A program made the position numbers and the translations under genes. Shown one piece after another: positions 23,917 through 31,267 of a stretch of DNA of 32,458 bases. Source of the DNA: a bacterium (GTDB taxonomy: Bacteria; Armatimonadota; UBA5829); the NCBI GenBank assembly GCA_021373255.1, contig JAJFTD010000078.1, positions 1 through 32,458 on the forward strand. The letters run 5' to 3'. Every line of letters begins with the position of its first letter. Positions within the stretch are counted from its first letter, which is position 1. The notes under the pieces are model-generated. The model was given only the letters and a program-made list of their open reading frames with translations. It was not told the origin of the DNA and made no database searches.

Positions 23917-24393
23917 GTGCCACAAGTAAAGACAAAAAACTTAGTAAAACCCAACAAACGCGCAGCCGCCACTGTCTCTGCAGTAAAGCAGACTACGTCA
24001 ACCGACGCGCACAATTTGATCTCGAAAATGCTGGACTATGAAGCCGCAGCTCGCAATCGGGGTCTGCATCAGTCGCCAGGCCGTTTTGAGATGCTCACAG
24101 CATCAGAGCGGCAGTTCTACCGCGCCGAGTTAATCGCAGATTATATCAGGTTAAGTGCAGGAAAAATGGGCGATACACAGGCTTATTTCGACTCTACGCT
24201 TGATAATTTCTGCACCAAGATTTGCGACATGGGCGTTCCTTCGCACGAGCTTATCGGCACATATCTTGCCGCAGTAGATATCGTGTCAAAGGAAGAACCC
24301 TTGAACAAAATTCCAGCCCTCATCGACGCTGTCCGCAGCACCATGATAACAGTGCTTCAGAGCTGTGTCGAGTCAATGGGAGCGCGAGCCTAA
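23917..24393 (+). CDS. Protein of unknown function, 158 aa
   Basis: Starts at GTG 23917 after GGATG; divergent from nadE. A basic, Lys/Ala/Thr-rich N-terminus (1-30) precedes a helical domain (ERQFYRAELIADYIRLSAGK ... LIGTYLAAVDIVSKEEPLNK ... STMITVLQSCVESM). The helical domain vaguely resembles the N-terminal helical domain of RsbU-like or sensory regulators (a short conserved pattern YxxYLxxxD-like), but I cannot name a family. Signal peptide and membrane helices are absent. Confidence 0.7.
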   Translation: MPQVKTKNLVKPNKRAAATVSAVKQTTSTDAHNLISKMLDYEAAARNRGLHQSPGRFEMLTASERQFYRAELIADYIRLSAGKMGDTQAYFDSTLDNFCTKICDMGVPSHELIGTYLAAVDIVSKEEPLNKIPALIDAVRSTMITVLQSCVESMGARA

Positions 24394-24425
24394 GTAGCAA
24401 TCGGATAAACGTATCATAGGTAAGT

Positions 24426-25082
24426 CTATAGCGAGTGCTTTAGCACGACTATCTGCCGTTCGTGCGGGAGCGACTCCGGCGTCACGTCCAGAACTGAGCC
24501 GGGCATGACGGTCACATTGGTCTTGCCGTCAATATAACTTTCCACGCCTGTGATGGGGAACCAGCACTTCTCGGTCCGGTAATGCATAGGCACGACTATC
24601 TTCGCCTCGACCTGCTCCGCAACCTTATCTGCCTGAGCCGGACCTATAGTGTAATTGCCGCCAACAGGAATGAGAGCAATATCAGTCGCGCCGATCTCCG
24701 CTGCCTGATCCGCCGTGAGCACGTGTCCGAGGTCACCCATGTGCGTCACTCTGAGCCCGTCTACACTTATTATAAATACGGTATTTCGCCCCTTTACCTC
24801 ACCAAACGAATTATCATGAAACGTCTCGACTCCCCGGATATCCACTTCATTAGCTCCGAACTTGCCGTTGCCTTTTATGACCACAGGTGTCCCGTGCGCA
24901 ACATGTATCGCTGAATGGTCGCGATGGCCGTGGCTGACAGTGATTATATCTACCGCCTCATGGAATGGGTTATAGCTCATCAAATCCGTATACTCGCTCG
25001 GGTCAAACGGGTCTGTAAGAATGCGAGTTCCGGCTTCGGTAGTGATCAAGAATGACGAATGTCCCAGATATTTAATGTGCAT
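24426..25082 (-). CDS. UPF0173 metal-dependent hydrolase (metallo-beta-lactamase fold)
   Basis: 218-aa MBL-fold protein from ATG 25082 (MHIKYLGHSSFLITTEAGTR). The metal motif SHGHRDHS (H51, H53, D55, H56), MGDLGHVLT and PMHYRTEK are as in the UPF0173/YtkL family. Substrate unknown. A start at 25115 would add 11 unconserved residues. It stands alone; repeats lie upstream. Confidence 0.92.
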   Translation of the reverse strand: MHIKYLGHSSFLITTEAGTRILTDPFDPSEYTDLMSYNPFHEAVDIITVSHGHRDHSAIHVAHGTPVVIKGNGKFGANEVDIRGVETFHDNSFGEVKGRNTVFIISVDGLRVTHMGDLGHVLTADQAAEIGATDIALIPVGGNYTIGPAQADKVAEQVEAKIVVPMHYRTEKCWFPITGVESYIDGKTNVTVMPGSVLDVTPESLPHERQIVVLKHSL

Positions 25083-25115
25083 AGGCTCTTTAGCACCTCG
25101 CTCGGGATAAGTCAT

Positions 25116-25250
25116 AAGGCCATAAAGTTGTAAGGCTAGAAAGTTAGGGAATGGATAGCGTTCCTTCCCACCATCAAACCATCAGTCCATCTAACCATCA
25201 GACTTTTAACTTTATGACTTTTTGACCTTGTGACCTTATGACCCTATATG
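25116..25250. repeat. Tandem short repeats upstream of the UPF0173 gene
   Basis: CCATCAAACCATCAG/CCATCTAACCATCAG are adjacent direct repeats (about 25172-25201). They are followed by octamers of the YTTNTGAC type in tandem (about 25206-25243), matching those at 1748 and 9271. The gap 25083-25408 shows no gene otherwise. Confidence 0.7.
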
Positions 25251-25366
25251 ATCAGATTTCCCATATTGGGACTAGATTCAGCATTAATTAAGAGTTGGTT
25301 TGTTAGCGGCATTATATGTCCTGAGTAGGTTGCTGTCAACGCGCAAGACGGGTATTAGCAAATCGG

Positions 25367-25375
25367 TGATACAAT
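25367..25375 (+). promoter_or_regulatory. Extended -10 promoter of the J-domain gene
   Basis: TGATACAAT: TGN plus TACAAT, with no good -35. It would start transcription near 25382, downstream of the first in-frame GTG (25376), which supports the later start at 25409. Confidence 0.5.
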
Positions 25376-25408
25376 GTGAGTATCAGGTTTTCCCGTGGAG
25401 CGGTAGCA

Positions 25409-26059
25409 GTGGAGACAGATGATTACTATCAACTGCTGGGAATAAGCAGGTTCGCGTCGCAGGAAACCATCAAGCACGCGTTCCGCACCCGTATTCGAGG
25501 CCTGCATCCAGACCACAATGTGATGGACCCGCAGGCATCCGACCGAACGCGCGCGATTATCGAGGCATATAAAGTCTTAAACGATCCCCCCAGCCGCAGG
25601 CAGTATGATCTTGCCCGACTGTTCACCACTCCCACTCCAGTTCCCGCAACTACCAATATCCAGCAACAGACTTTACCCTACTATTTTTTGACTCTATTCA
25701 GCATAGCTCGAGTTGTGGCGGCAATTCTGTTGCTTGTGATTGGAGTGGCAATCGTATCTGGCGCAATCTCTATAAACCGAACTCCTGTTTACCGGGCAGT
25801 TCTAATTGATCAGCCGGACAGCGCACCGCTGAGGAGCATGCCAGTGATTGTGGAACCGTCTCTTACACAATCCGTGGAGTGGTATCAGGCCAGGGAGTAT
25901 CAGTTGAGCTTGGCGAACAGGTGGGCGGAGTGGAAGATGACTGACACATATAGGCAGTCAGCCCGGGCAGCATCAAAGCGTGGTGATAAAGTTTTGGCCA
26001 GATTCTATAACACAGCTATACAACACGCGTTACACCCAACCCTGATTGGTCTCATGTAG
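25409..26059 (+). CDS. Membrane J-domain (DnaJ-like) protein
   Basis: 216 aa from GTG 25409 (GGAG 8 nt upstream). An N-terminal J domain (about 3-65) has DDYYQLLGISRFASQETIKH, the essential HPD tripeptide (LHPDHNV) and VLNDPPSRRQYDLARL, so it should stimulate an Hsp70. A single membrane helix follows (about 98-122, VVAAILLLVIGVAIVSGAIS), then a 90-residue helical region without Cys repeats. This is a type III J protein tethered to the membrane; its client is unknown. It converges with the zinc-finger gene. Confidence 0.88.
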   Translation: METDDYYQLLGISRFASQETIKHAFRTRIRGLHPDHNVMDPQASDRTRAIIEAYKVLNDPPSRRQYDLARLFTTPTPVPATTNIQQQTLPYYFLTLFSIARVVAAILLLVIGVAIVSGAISINRTPVYRAVLIDQPDSAPLRSMPVIVEPSLTQSVEWYQAREYQLSLANRWAEWKMTDTYRQSARAASKRGDKVLARFYNTAIQHALHPTLIGLM

Positions 26060-26066
26060 AAGTGGC

Positions 26067-26615
26067 TCACACGTAGCGAATTCTGCTTACAGCAGCAGCT
26101 GCAATAACCACCAGGGCAATAGCCGGAAACGGGGATGGAACAAAGAGATCTGAGATCACACGCAGCACGCCCATGGGTGGGGCCGCATGGGAAGACTCCA
26201 TAAAGAGTGTAGCAACGAGTATCCTGCCGCCCAGTGCGCCGAGTATCAGCGTGCTTGCAGCAATAACTTCCATCAAGCGCCCCAGCTTCCGCCGCGAGGC
26301 ACGCAGGATCATCTCACCAGCAAACCCACCATAGGCAAATGCAAGAAACAGCGAAAAGATGCCGCCGATGAACTCGACGCCCCATCCTGCGCCCATACCC
26401 AGCAGCAACCCAACTGCACCGGCGGAAATTGCTTGAACCGGTGACGGGCTGAACAGCGCGCCGTTCTTCTGTGACCCGCACTCCCGGCACTTAGCGCCAA
26501 CCGGCGTCTGCACCATGCATTTGGGGCATATCGGAGTGCCGCATGTAGCGCATTTGAGGCCCGTTTCGACCTTGGGATGGCGTGCGCAGGTTATAATGGT
26601 GTTGTTTTCATTCAT
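26067..26615 (-). CDS. B-box-type zinc-finger membrane protein
   Basis: 182 aa. The N-terminus carries a zinc-binding array C10-x2-H13, C22-x2-C25, C30-x2-C33, C43-x2-C46 (CARHPKVETGLKCATCGTPI, then CPKCMVQTPVGAKCRECG), the pattern of bacterial B-box/rhomboid-associated zinc fingers. Four hydrophobic segments follow (AISAGAVGLLLGMGAG; GGIFSLFLAFAYGGFAGEMI; VIAASTLILGALGGRILVA; FPAIALVVIAAAAV). Function unknown. No ribosome binding site before ATG 26615; the palindrome ATCATATGAT lies just upstream. Confidence 0.82.
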   Translation of the reverse strand: MNENNTIITCARHPKVETGLKCATCGTPICPKCMVQTPVGAKCRECGSQKNGALFSPSPVQAISAGAVGLLLGMGAGWGVEFIGGIFSLFLAFAYGGFAGEMILRASRRKLGRLMEVIAASTLILGALGGRILVATLFMESSHAAPPMGVLRVISDLFVPSPFPAIALVVIAAAAVSRIRYV

Positions 26616-26668
26616 ATATCAGTACCAATCATATGATATCAACACTATGAACCTGCGGTCAAGAATTG

Positions 26669-27766
26669 CTATTCACCAAACGTCCGGGCAACTTCTTTGA
26701 GCTGGGTAATAATCTTGATATTCTGAGGGCATTTTGGCTCACACTGGCCGCACTCTATGCACTCTGACGCGTTCTTCCCCTCCGGGAACCATTGGTTGCC
26801 GAAGTTCATATACTGGTGCTTAGCGTGATCCGTGAGGCCATAGAGCCGGTGCATATTCATTATTTTGAAGTTCTCAGGTATATTTACTTCATTTGGGCAC
26901 GGCATACAGTAGTTGCAACCCGTGCAGTAAAGCTCAGCGAGGCGCTTATTTTCAGCGAGCGCATCAGCAATTGCTTGTTTCTCATCCAAACTCAGAGCTT
27001 CGTCACGGTAGGCCACGGCAGTGTTCTCTTCCATTTGCTCCATAGTGCTCATTCCTGAGATGGCGCAAGTAACATTTTGGTTAGAAAGCACGAAACGAAG
27101 TGCGACCTCAGCGGAACTCTTCACCTCAGTTGGTATCATCTTGCGTATCTGCTCAGAAGGCGCTCCGAGCCTGCCTCCACCGACTGGCCCCATTACTATA
27201 ACGCCGAGCCCCTTTTCATGAGCATAAGCTATTACATCTTCATTCTTACGGTCCAGCAGGTTGTATTGAAGTGTTAACCCCTCGAATTCACCTGTATCCA
27301 GAAGTTTGATTATATTCTCAGGCGAGTCGTGAGTTGAGAAGCAGATGTGCTTGATAACTCCCTCATCCTTTGCCCGCTGGATCGTCTTCATCAGGCCCTC
27401 TCCAACAAGCACCCTGGTATAGAAATCCCAAGTGAGACCGTGGACGACCTGGTAGAAGTCTATATAATCAGTATCCAGCTTTTCTAGTGACTGGTTCAGT
27501 CGCCCCCACCAGGCATCGGGGCTGTTATCAGCGCCACCAGGATTCTTGGTGGACAGGTATATCTTTTCTCGCCAACCTTTGAGGGCTTTGCCGCATTTGT
27601 TCTCGCTATCACCATATACAAGGGCTGTATCGAGGTAGTTCACCCCAGCCTCGAATGAACGCTGCATGATTCTCACTGCTTCGTCATCGTCCTTCGGAAG
27701 ACGCATCGCGCCAAATCCGAGGGCCGAAAGTTTAATGCCCGTGTTTCCAAACTCTCTGTATTGCAC
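26669..27766 (-). CDS. Aldo/keto reductase with C-terminal ferredoxin-like 4Fe-4S domain
   Basis: 365 aa from GTG 27766 (MQYREFGNTGIKLSALGFGA), chosen for GGGAG upstream; TTG 27799 is an upstream alternative. The TIM barrel has the AKR tetrad Asp46, Tyr51, Lys74, His109 (YLDTALVYGDSE; YQVVHG). The C-terminal part (about 285-355) has two cysteine clusters, CTGCNYCMPCP and CIECGQCEPKCP, suited to two 4Fe-4S clusters. Enzymes of this architecture are predicted oxidoreductases; the substrate is unknown. Confidence 0.94.
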   Translation of the reverse strand: MQYREFGNTGIKLSALGFGAMRLPKDDDEAVRIMQRSFEAGVNYLDTALVYGDSENKCGKALKGWREKIYLSTKNPGGADNSPDAWWGRLNQSLEKLDTDYIDFYQVVHGLTWDFYTRVLVGEGLMKTIQRAKDEGVIKHICFSTHDSPENIIKLLDTGEFEGLTLQYNLLDRKNEDVIAYAHEKGLGVIVMGPVGGGRLGAPSEQIRKMIPTEVKSSAEVALRFVLSNQNVTCAISGMSTMEQMEENTAVAYRDEALSLDEKQAIADALAENKRLAELYCTGCNYCMPCPNEVNIPENFKIMNMHRLYGLTDHAKHQYMNFGNQWFPEGKNASECIECGQCEPKCPQNIKIITQLKEVARTFGE

Positions 27767-27895
27767 TTCAAATACTCCCTTCGCCAGCGCACTGCTCAAC
27801 CGCTGGGTTGTCCCATTTTACACCATCATACCGCAAGGTCAACCTATTATGAACTCTGTTACCCAATTATGTGAAATCTGGTTGTGCCGAATTGG

Positions 27896-27922
27896 GGAAC
27901 GCGTATTGATCTCGCACACGTA
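27896..27922 (+). promoter_or_regulatory. ECF-sigma-like promoter of sRNA candidate 1
   Basis: GGAAC (27896-27900), 18-bp spacer, CGTA (27919-27922): the classic ECF sigma factor pattern. The same pair precedes candidate 2. Confidence 0.5.
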
Positions 27923-27927
27923 ATTAA

Positions 27928-28006
27928 AATGAAGTTAGAAACTATCTTCTTCTCCTTTCACCTCCTTACCTAATACCCTGGCTGGATATCAGCCGGGGTT
28001 GTTTTT
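27928..28006 (+). ncRNA. Candidate small RNA 1 with anti-Shine-Dalgarno stretch
   Basis: About 78 nt from the predicted start to the end of the terminator. The 5' half ends in a single-stranded CU-rich tract (CTTCTTCTCCTTTCACCTCC, then TT) with the 16S-like sequence CACCTCCTTA. The 3' end is a 9-bp hairpin (27976-27984/27990-27998) and a T-run (28002-28006). No + strand gene follows, since the next gene is on the minus strand, so it is not a leader. A 14-codon frame from ATG 27929 exists but is not frame-conserved with unit 2. Confidence 0.55.
27976..28006 (+). terminator. Intrinsic terminator 1
   Basis: CCCTGGCTG/CAGCCGGGG with one T-G wobble, 5-nt loop, then TTGTTTTT. Confidence 0.8.
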
Positions 28007-28055
28007 CAACCAGCGGATTAGTTGCTCAAAAAAATAGTATCTATTTATTAATCCG

Positions 28056-28081
28056 GGAACGTACGAAATAGCGTATGCGTA
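28056..28081 (+). promoter_or_regulatory. ECF-sigma-like promoter of sRNA candidate 2
   Basis: GGAAC (28056-28060), 17-bp spacer, CGTA (28078-28081), followed by the same AATAAAATGA-type stretch as unit 1. Confidence 0.5.
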
Positions 28082-28087
28082 GAATAA

Positions 28088-28173
28088 AATGACAAAGATA
28101 CTGGTTATCTTTTCTCCTTTCTCCTCCTTTCCTTCCGACCCCGGCTTGCAGGCAAGCTGGGGTTGTTTTTTTT
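28088..28173 (+). ncRNA. Candidate small RNA 2 with anti-Shine-Dalgarno stretch
   Basis: About 86 nt, a diverged copy of candidate 1: CU-rich tract CTTTTCTCCTTTCTCCTCCT then TTCC, followed by a strong hairpin and eight Ts. Alignment to unit 1 needs a 2-nt indel before the CU tract, which argues against a shared coding frame. Confidence 0.55.
28139..28173 (+). terminator. Intrinsic terminator 2
   Basis: CCCCGGCTTGC/GCAAGCTGGGG with a G-T wobble, then TTGTTTTTTTT. It is 8 nt from the stop of the minus-strand pyrimidine-nucleoside phosphorylase gene. Confidence 0.85.
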
Positions 28174-28181
28174 GTACATAG

Positions 28182-29483
28182 TTAATGGATGACCTCGTAA
28201 ATCAGGGGCGGAACCTGGGCAAGCTCCCCGATTTGGTAAGCCTCCAGAATGGCGGATGAGGCTGACGGTATAGTCTGTGGGTCGTTTGCATAGATCAGAG
28301 CAAGTACCTCGCCAACTTCGACTGCATCCCCCAGCTTCTTCATAACAACCAAACCTACCGCCGGATCGATGGTATCCTCTTTCCTCTCACGTCCGGCTCC
28401 GAGGATCGACGCAGCAGTGCCGATTCGAGCACAATCAATCGCTTTGACATATCCCGATGTGGCACTCTTGACCTCGTGCACAATCGCAGCCTGCAGAAGA
28501 ATATTAGGATCATCGATCACACGAGGATCACCATCTTGAGCGTTGATAATCTCAATGAACTTGGCAAGTGCGCTGCCGGATGCCAGGGCTGATATAGATG
28601 CATTTCTCGCATCTTCCAAGTCTGTGTACTGTCCAGCTATGTATAACATTAATGCTGATAATTCTACACACAGCTCACGTAAGTCCGATGGTCCACCACC
28701 CTTGAGAGTCTCTATGGCCTCAGCAGCCTCCAATGCGTTGCCCACGGCACGACCCAGGGGCTGGTTCATGTCAGTTATCGCCGCCGAGACCTTGCGGCCG
28801 AATGCAGTGCCGATAACAATCATAGTTTGGGCAAGTTCACGGGCTTGCTCAATGCTGTGCACAAACGCACCGCTACCGACTTTTACATCCAGCAAGATGA
28901 CATCGCTGCCACACGCTATCTTTTTGCTCATCACACTGGCGGCTATCAATGGAATACTCTCCACGGTGGCAGTGACATCTCGTAAGGCATATATCTTCTT
29001 GTCCGCCGGCACAATACCATGCGTTTGGCCGGTTATTGCTGCCCCGATTCGGCTCACTTGAGATATGAAGCGGTCCACATCCAGCGCAGTATTGAAGCCG
29101 GGAATGGACTCCAACTTGTCCAGGGTGCCGCCGGTAAACCCAAGGCCCCTGCCGGACATCTTCGCTACCTTGAGCCCGCATGCAGCGAGCATAGGTACGA
29201 CAACCAAGGTGGTCTTATCGCCCACCCCTCCAGTGCTGTGTTTGTCTACCTTTGTACCAGTTATTGAGTCAAGGTTTAACACAGTCCCACTCTCGACCAT
29301 AGCCTGAGTCAGCGCAGAGGTCTCAGCAAAGGAAAGTCCTCGTATATAAACAGCCATTAGGAAAGCCGACATCTGGTAATCCGGCACTTCACCCCAAGCA
29401 TAACCTGACACTATGCCTTTGATCTCTTTGGATGATAGCTCCTTGCCGTCGCGCTTTGCGGCGATTATGTCCGGTATTCGCAT
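28182..29483 (-). CDS. pdp: Pyrimidine-nucleoside phosphorylase
   Basis: Cleaves pyrimidine (deoxy)nucleosides with phosphate in nucleoside salvage; 433 aa. The family signature SGRGLGFTGGTLDKLESIPGF is cleanly present, with the phosphate/substrate segment KHSTGGVGDKTTLVVVP, Lys-rich KVGSGAF and the C-terminal domain (DPAVGLVVMKKLGDAVEVGE). The start is ATG 29483 with AGGAG 8 nt upstream; GTG 29492 overlaps the spacer. Whether it prefers uridine or thymidine cannot be told, so deoA is an alternative name. Confidence 0.95.
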   Translation of the reverse strand: MRIPDIIAAKRDGKELSSKEIKGIVSGYAWGEVPDYQMSAFLMAVYIRGLSFAETSALTQAMVESGTVLNLDSITGTKVDKHSTGGVGDKTTLVVVPMLAACGLKVAKMSGRGLGFTGGTLDKLESIPGFNTALDVDRFISQVSRIGAAITGQTHGIVPADKKIYALRDVTATVESIPLIAASVMSKKIACGSDVILLDVKVGSGAFVHSIEQARELAQTMIVIGTAFGRKVSAAITDMNQPLGRAVGNALEAAEAIETLKGGGPSDLRELCVELSALMLYIAGQYTDLEDARNASISALASGSALAKFIEIINAQDGDPRVIDDPNILLQAAIVHEVKSATSGYVKAIDCARIGTAASILGAGRERKEDTIDPAVGLVVMKKLGDAVEVGEVLALIYANDPQTIPSASSAILEAYQIGELAQVPPLIYEVIH

Positions 29484-29552
29484 TGATCGCACTCCTCTTG
29501 GGAAGGTATTTTAATGGTATATGCTGCATAATTCGTTGGGAGATAATATAAG

Positions 29553-30206
29553 ATGAACAAGTACATGTGCTCATTGTTGATATGCTTCGCCCTGTGGGCT
29601 GCCGTATCCTCGTCAGCATTTTCACAGCAGCAAATACCACCGGAATCGCTGGATAAGTTGCAAAATATCTTCGCGGACGTGCGTGACAGGCTCTGGGAGG
29701 TAAACGATGAATTCTGGCACAGTGGCGAATACGAACGGTGTATCGCGACAATGCGCCTGATCGTGCAGATCGATCCACACGATATAGATGCCTACGACAA
29801 CACCGCATGGCTTATGCAAAACGATTTTCGAGATGAGGAAGCAGAAGCATTTCTGAAAGAAGGGCTTGCAAACAACACCGACCGCTATGACATGTACTTC
29901 AATCTCGGTTACTTTCTATACATGCATGAGAGATACGATGAAGCCGTGCAGTTTCTGACCATGGCAACCGCATTCGATCCACCGAACTTCGTGTGGCACA
30001 GCCTCGCCCACGCCTATGAACACGCGGGACGCACGACTGAGGCGCTAGACCTGTGGGCCACGCGCATACAAGCCGAGCCTGATGACCCAGTCGCCACAAA
30101 CCAATTCAACAGGATGCTCAAAGGTGGACCGCAGTCAGACACCCCGGCAATGATGTCACGATGGCGAGAAGAGAGAAAGCGGCTGGAAAAGGGAATTGAG
30201 AATTGA
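29553..30206 (+). CDS. Exported TPR-repeat protein
   Basis: 217 aa with a Sec signal peptide (MNKYMCSLLICFALWAAVSS, cleavage near AFS-QQQ). About four tetratricopeptide repeats follow (EFWHSGEYERCIATMRLIVQ; DIDAYDNTAWLMQNDFRDEE; MYFNLGYFLYMHERYDEAVQ; WHSLAHAYEHAGRTTEALDL). TPRs bind proteins; partner unknown. It is exported and divergent from pdp. A MITE-like element lies directly downstream. Confidence 0.85.
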   Translation: MNKYMCSLLICFALWAAVSSSAFSQQQIPPESLDKLQNIFADVRDRLWEVNDEFWHSGEYERCIATMRLIVQIDPHDIDAYDNTAWLMQNDFRDEEAEAFLKEGLANNTDRYDMYFNLGYFLYMHERYDEAVQFLTMATAFDPPNFVWHSLAHAYEHAGRTTEALDLWATRIQAEPDDPVATNQFNRMLKGGPQSDTPAMMSRWREERKRLEKGIEN

Positions 30207-30251
30207 GAGTGAAGAATTAAGAATTAGGGAAGAGATAGCTTTAGGTTCGGG

Positions 30252-30476
30252 CAGATCTCTGATCAGTACTGTCGAAAGTTCATTTATACTGTCTGCTTTT
30301 CCAGTCGACGAAAGCTATCGCAGTCTCTGCGAGTCTGCTGTCGCTGCGAGTCGACTTCGTGCCTTTGTTGCAGCGAATTCATTCGCCGGGCGACTAAAGT
30401 CACGGCAACAACAGCACAAAGTCCCTCTACAGGGACTCGGAAAGAGCAACTTTCGACAGTACTGATTGCAAATCTG
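30252..30476. mobile_element. MITE-like 225-bp element
   Basis: The ends are inverted repeats: a perfect 19-bp core (ATCAGTACTGTCGAAAGTT at 30262-30280; its complement at 30448-30466) inside a 29-bp imperfect end (30252-30280 and 30448-30476, 25 of 29 positions). It has no open reading frame of a transposase. Inside are two 34-nt modules in opposite orientation. It fills most of the gap 30207-30612. Confidence 0.75.
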
Positions 30477-30612
30477 GGACCATCAGGGTGGGCGGTTTTG
30501 CGAAAGGGATTTCTCGAAACAACGGATTCGCCACATGTTATTGGAACAAATCCTACAGCCGGACGGTCGAAGGAATAACTTGCACAACAGTATGACAGAA
30601 AGAGAGTTTATT

Positions 30613-31191
30613 ATGAACTATTCAGTTACACGCAAAGTTCTTTATATTGCAATATTCCTTTGGCTGGCGTCAAGCTGTATTCTGAACGCCGATACTGCCC
30701 AGAGTGTCCCACAGAAGCAGGTGCAGATCAAGGCTGAGGTCGTTGAGGTGCCTTCAGAAGTAAACAATCATATCAGTCTACTAATGAATAAGGTTTCCGA
30801 AAATCCTACATCCGCGGCTTTTAGTCTTGATCTGGTCACCGCGCTACGGAAGCCGCCGATCGAGAGTCTTGTTTCTCCGATAATAACGACTATCGATAAT
30901 AAAGACGCCAAGATTTCCGTACAAACCGTTGCCGAGAAATATGTGTGGCAAAAAAGCCTCCGGGTCTTGCCACACATCAATGACGACAAGACGATATCCC
31001 TCCGAACTTTTATATCATTCAAGAAGACGGCGAAGCCAGGGATCGGCACTAGTGACTCTGAGGAGGCGTTTGCCACAACAAGCAGGCATCATGACAGAGA
31101 GAGCATTGTAGTCGGTGGATTCGTCCGCACTAGCGAAGACGGTCAGAATAAGTATCTTTACGCAATACTGACTCCTTCAGTAGTCGAGTAG
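30613..31191 (+). CDS. Secretin-like domain protein, short
   Basis: 192 aa from ATG 30613 (MNYSVTRKVLYIAIFLWLAS; GAGAG 8 nt upstream; signal peptide to about residue 25). The rest resembles the C-terminal secretin domain of GspD/PilQ: VQIKAEVVEVP, SPIITTIDNKDAKISVQT, LRVLPHINDDKTISLRTFIS and SIVVGGFVRTSEDGQNKYLY. Complete secretins are far longer and have N domains; this lacks them, so it is either a fragment-like homologue or a distinct family. An upstream-extended frame to 30466 would overlap the MITE-like element. Confidence 0.65.
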   Translation: MNYSVTRKVLYIAIFLWLASSCILNADTAQSVPQKQVQIKAEVVEVPSEVNNHISLLMNKVSENPTSAAFSLDLVTALRKPPIESLVSPIITTIDNKDAKISVQTVAEKYVWQKSLRVLPHINDDKTISLRTFISFKKTAKPGIGTSDSEEAFATTSRHHDRESIVVGGFVRTSEDGQNKYLYAILTPSVVE

Positions 31192-31202
31192 ATTTCCAGC
31201 TC

Positions 31203-31237
31203 AATGGAGCCGAAGCGTCTTATCCGGCTCCATTTTT
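31203..31237 (+). terminator. Intrinsic terminator after the secretin-like gene
   Basis: AATGGAGCCG/CGGCTCCATT, 10-bp perfect stem, followed by TTTTT. Confidence 0.85.
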
Positions 31238-31267
31238 GTCTTGGGAACTTTTTATGCTTTTATGCTT

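Noticed and set aside
27929-28171. Leaderless micro-peptides from the ATGs of the two sRNA units (14 and 30 codons)
   Set aside because: The alignment between units needs a 2-nt indel in the would-be coding part, and the peptides do not resemble each other beyond the CU-tract.
28047-28173. Reading the purine-rich complement of the CU tracts as strong ribosome binding sites for minus-strand genes
   Set aside because: AAAGGAGG occurs, but no ATG/GTG start or open frame of useful length follows at the right distance, and the U-runs fit + strand terminators.
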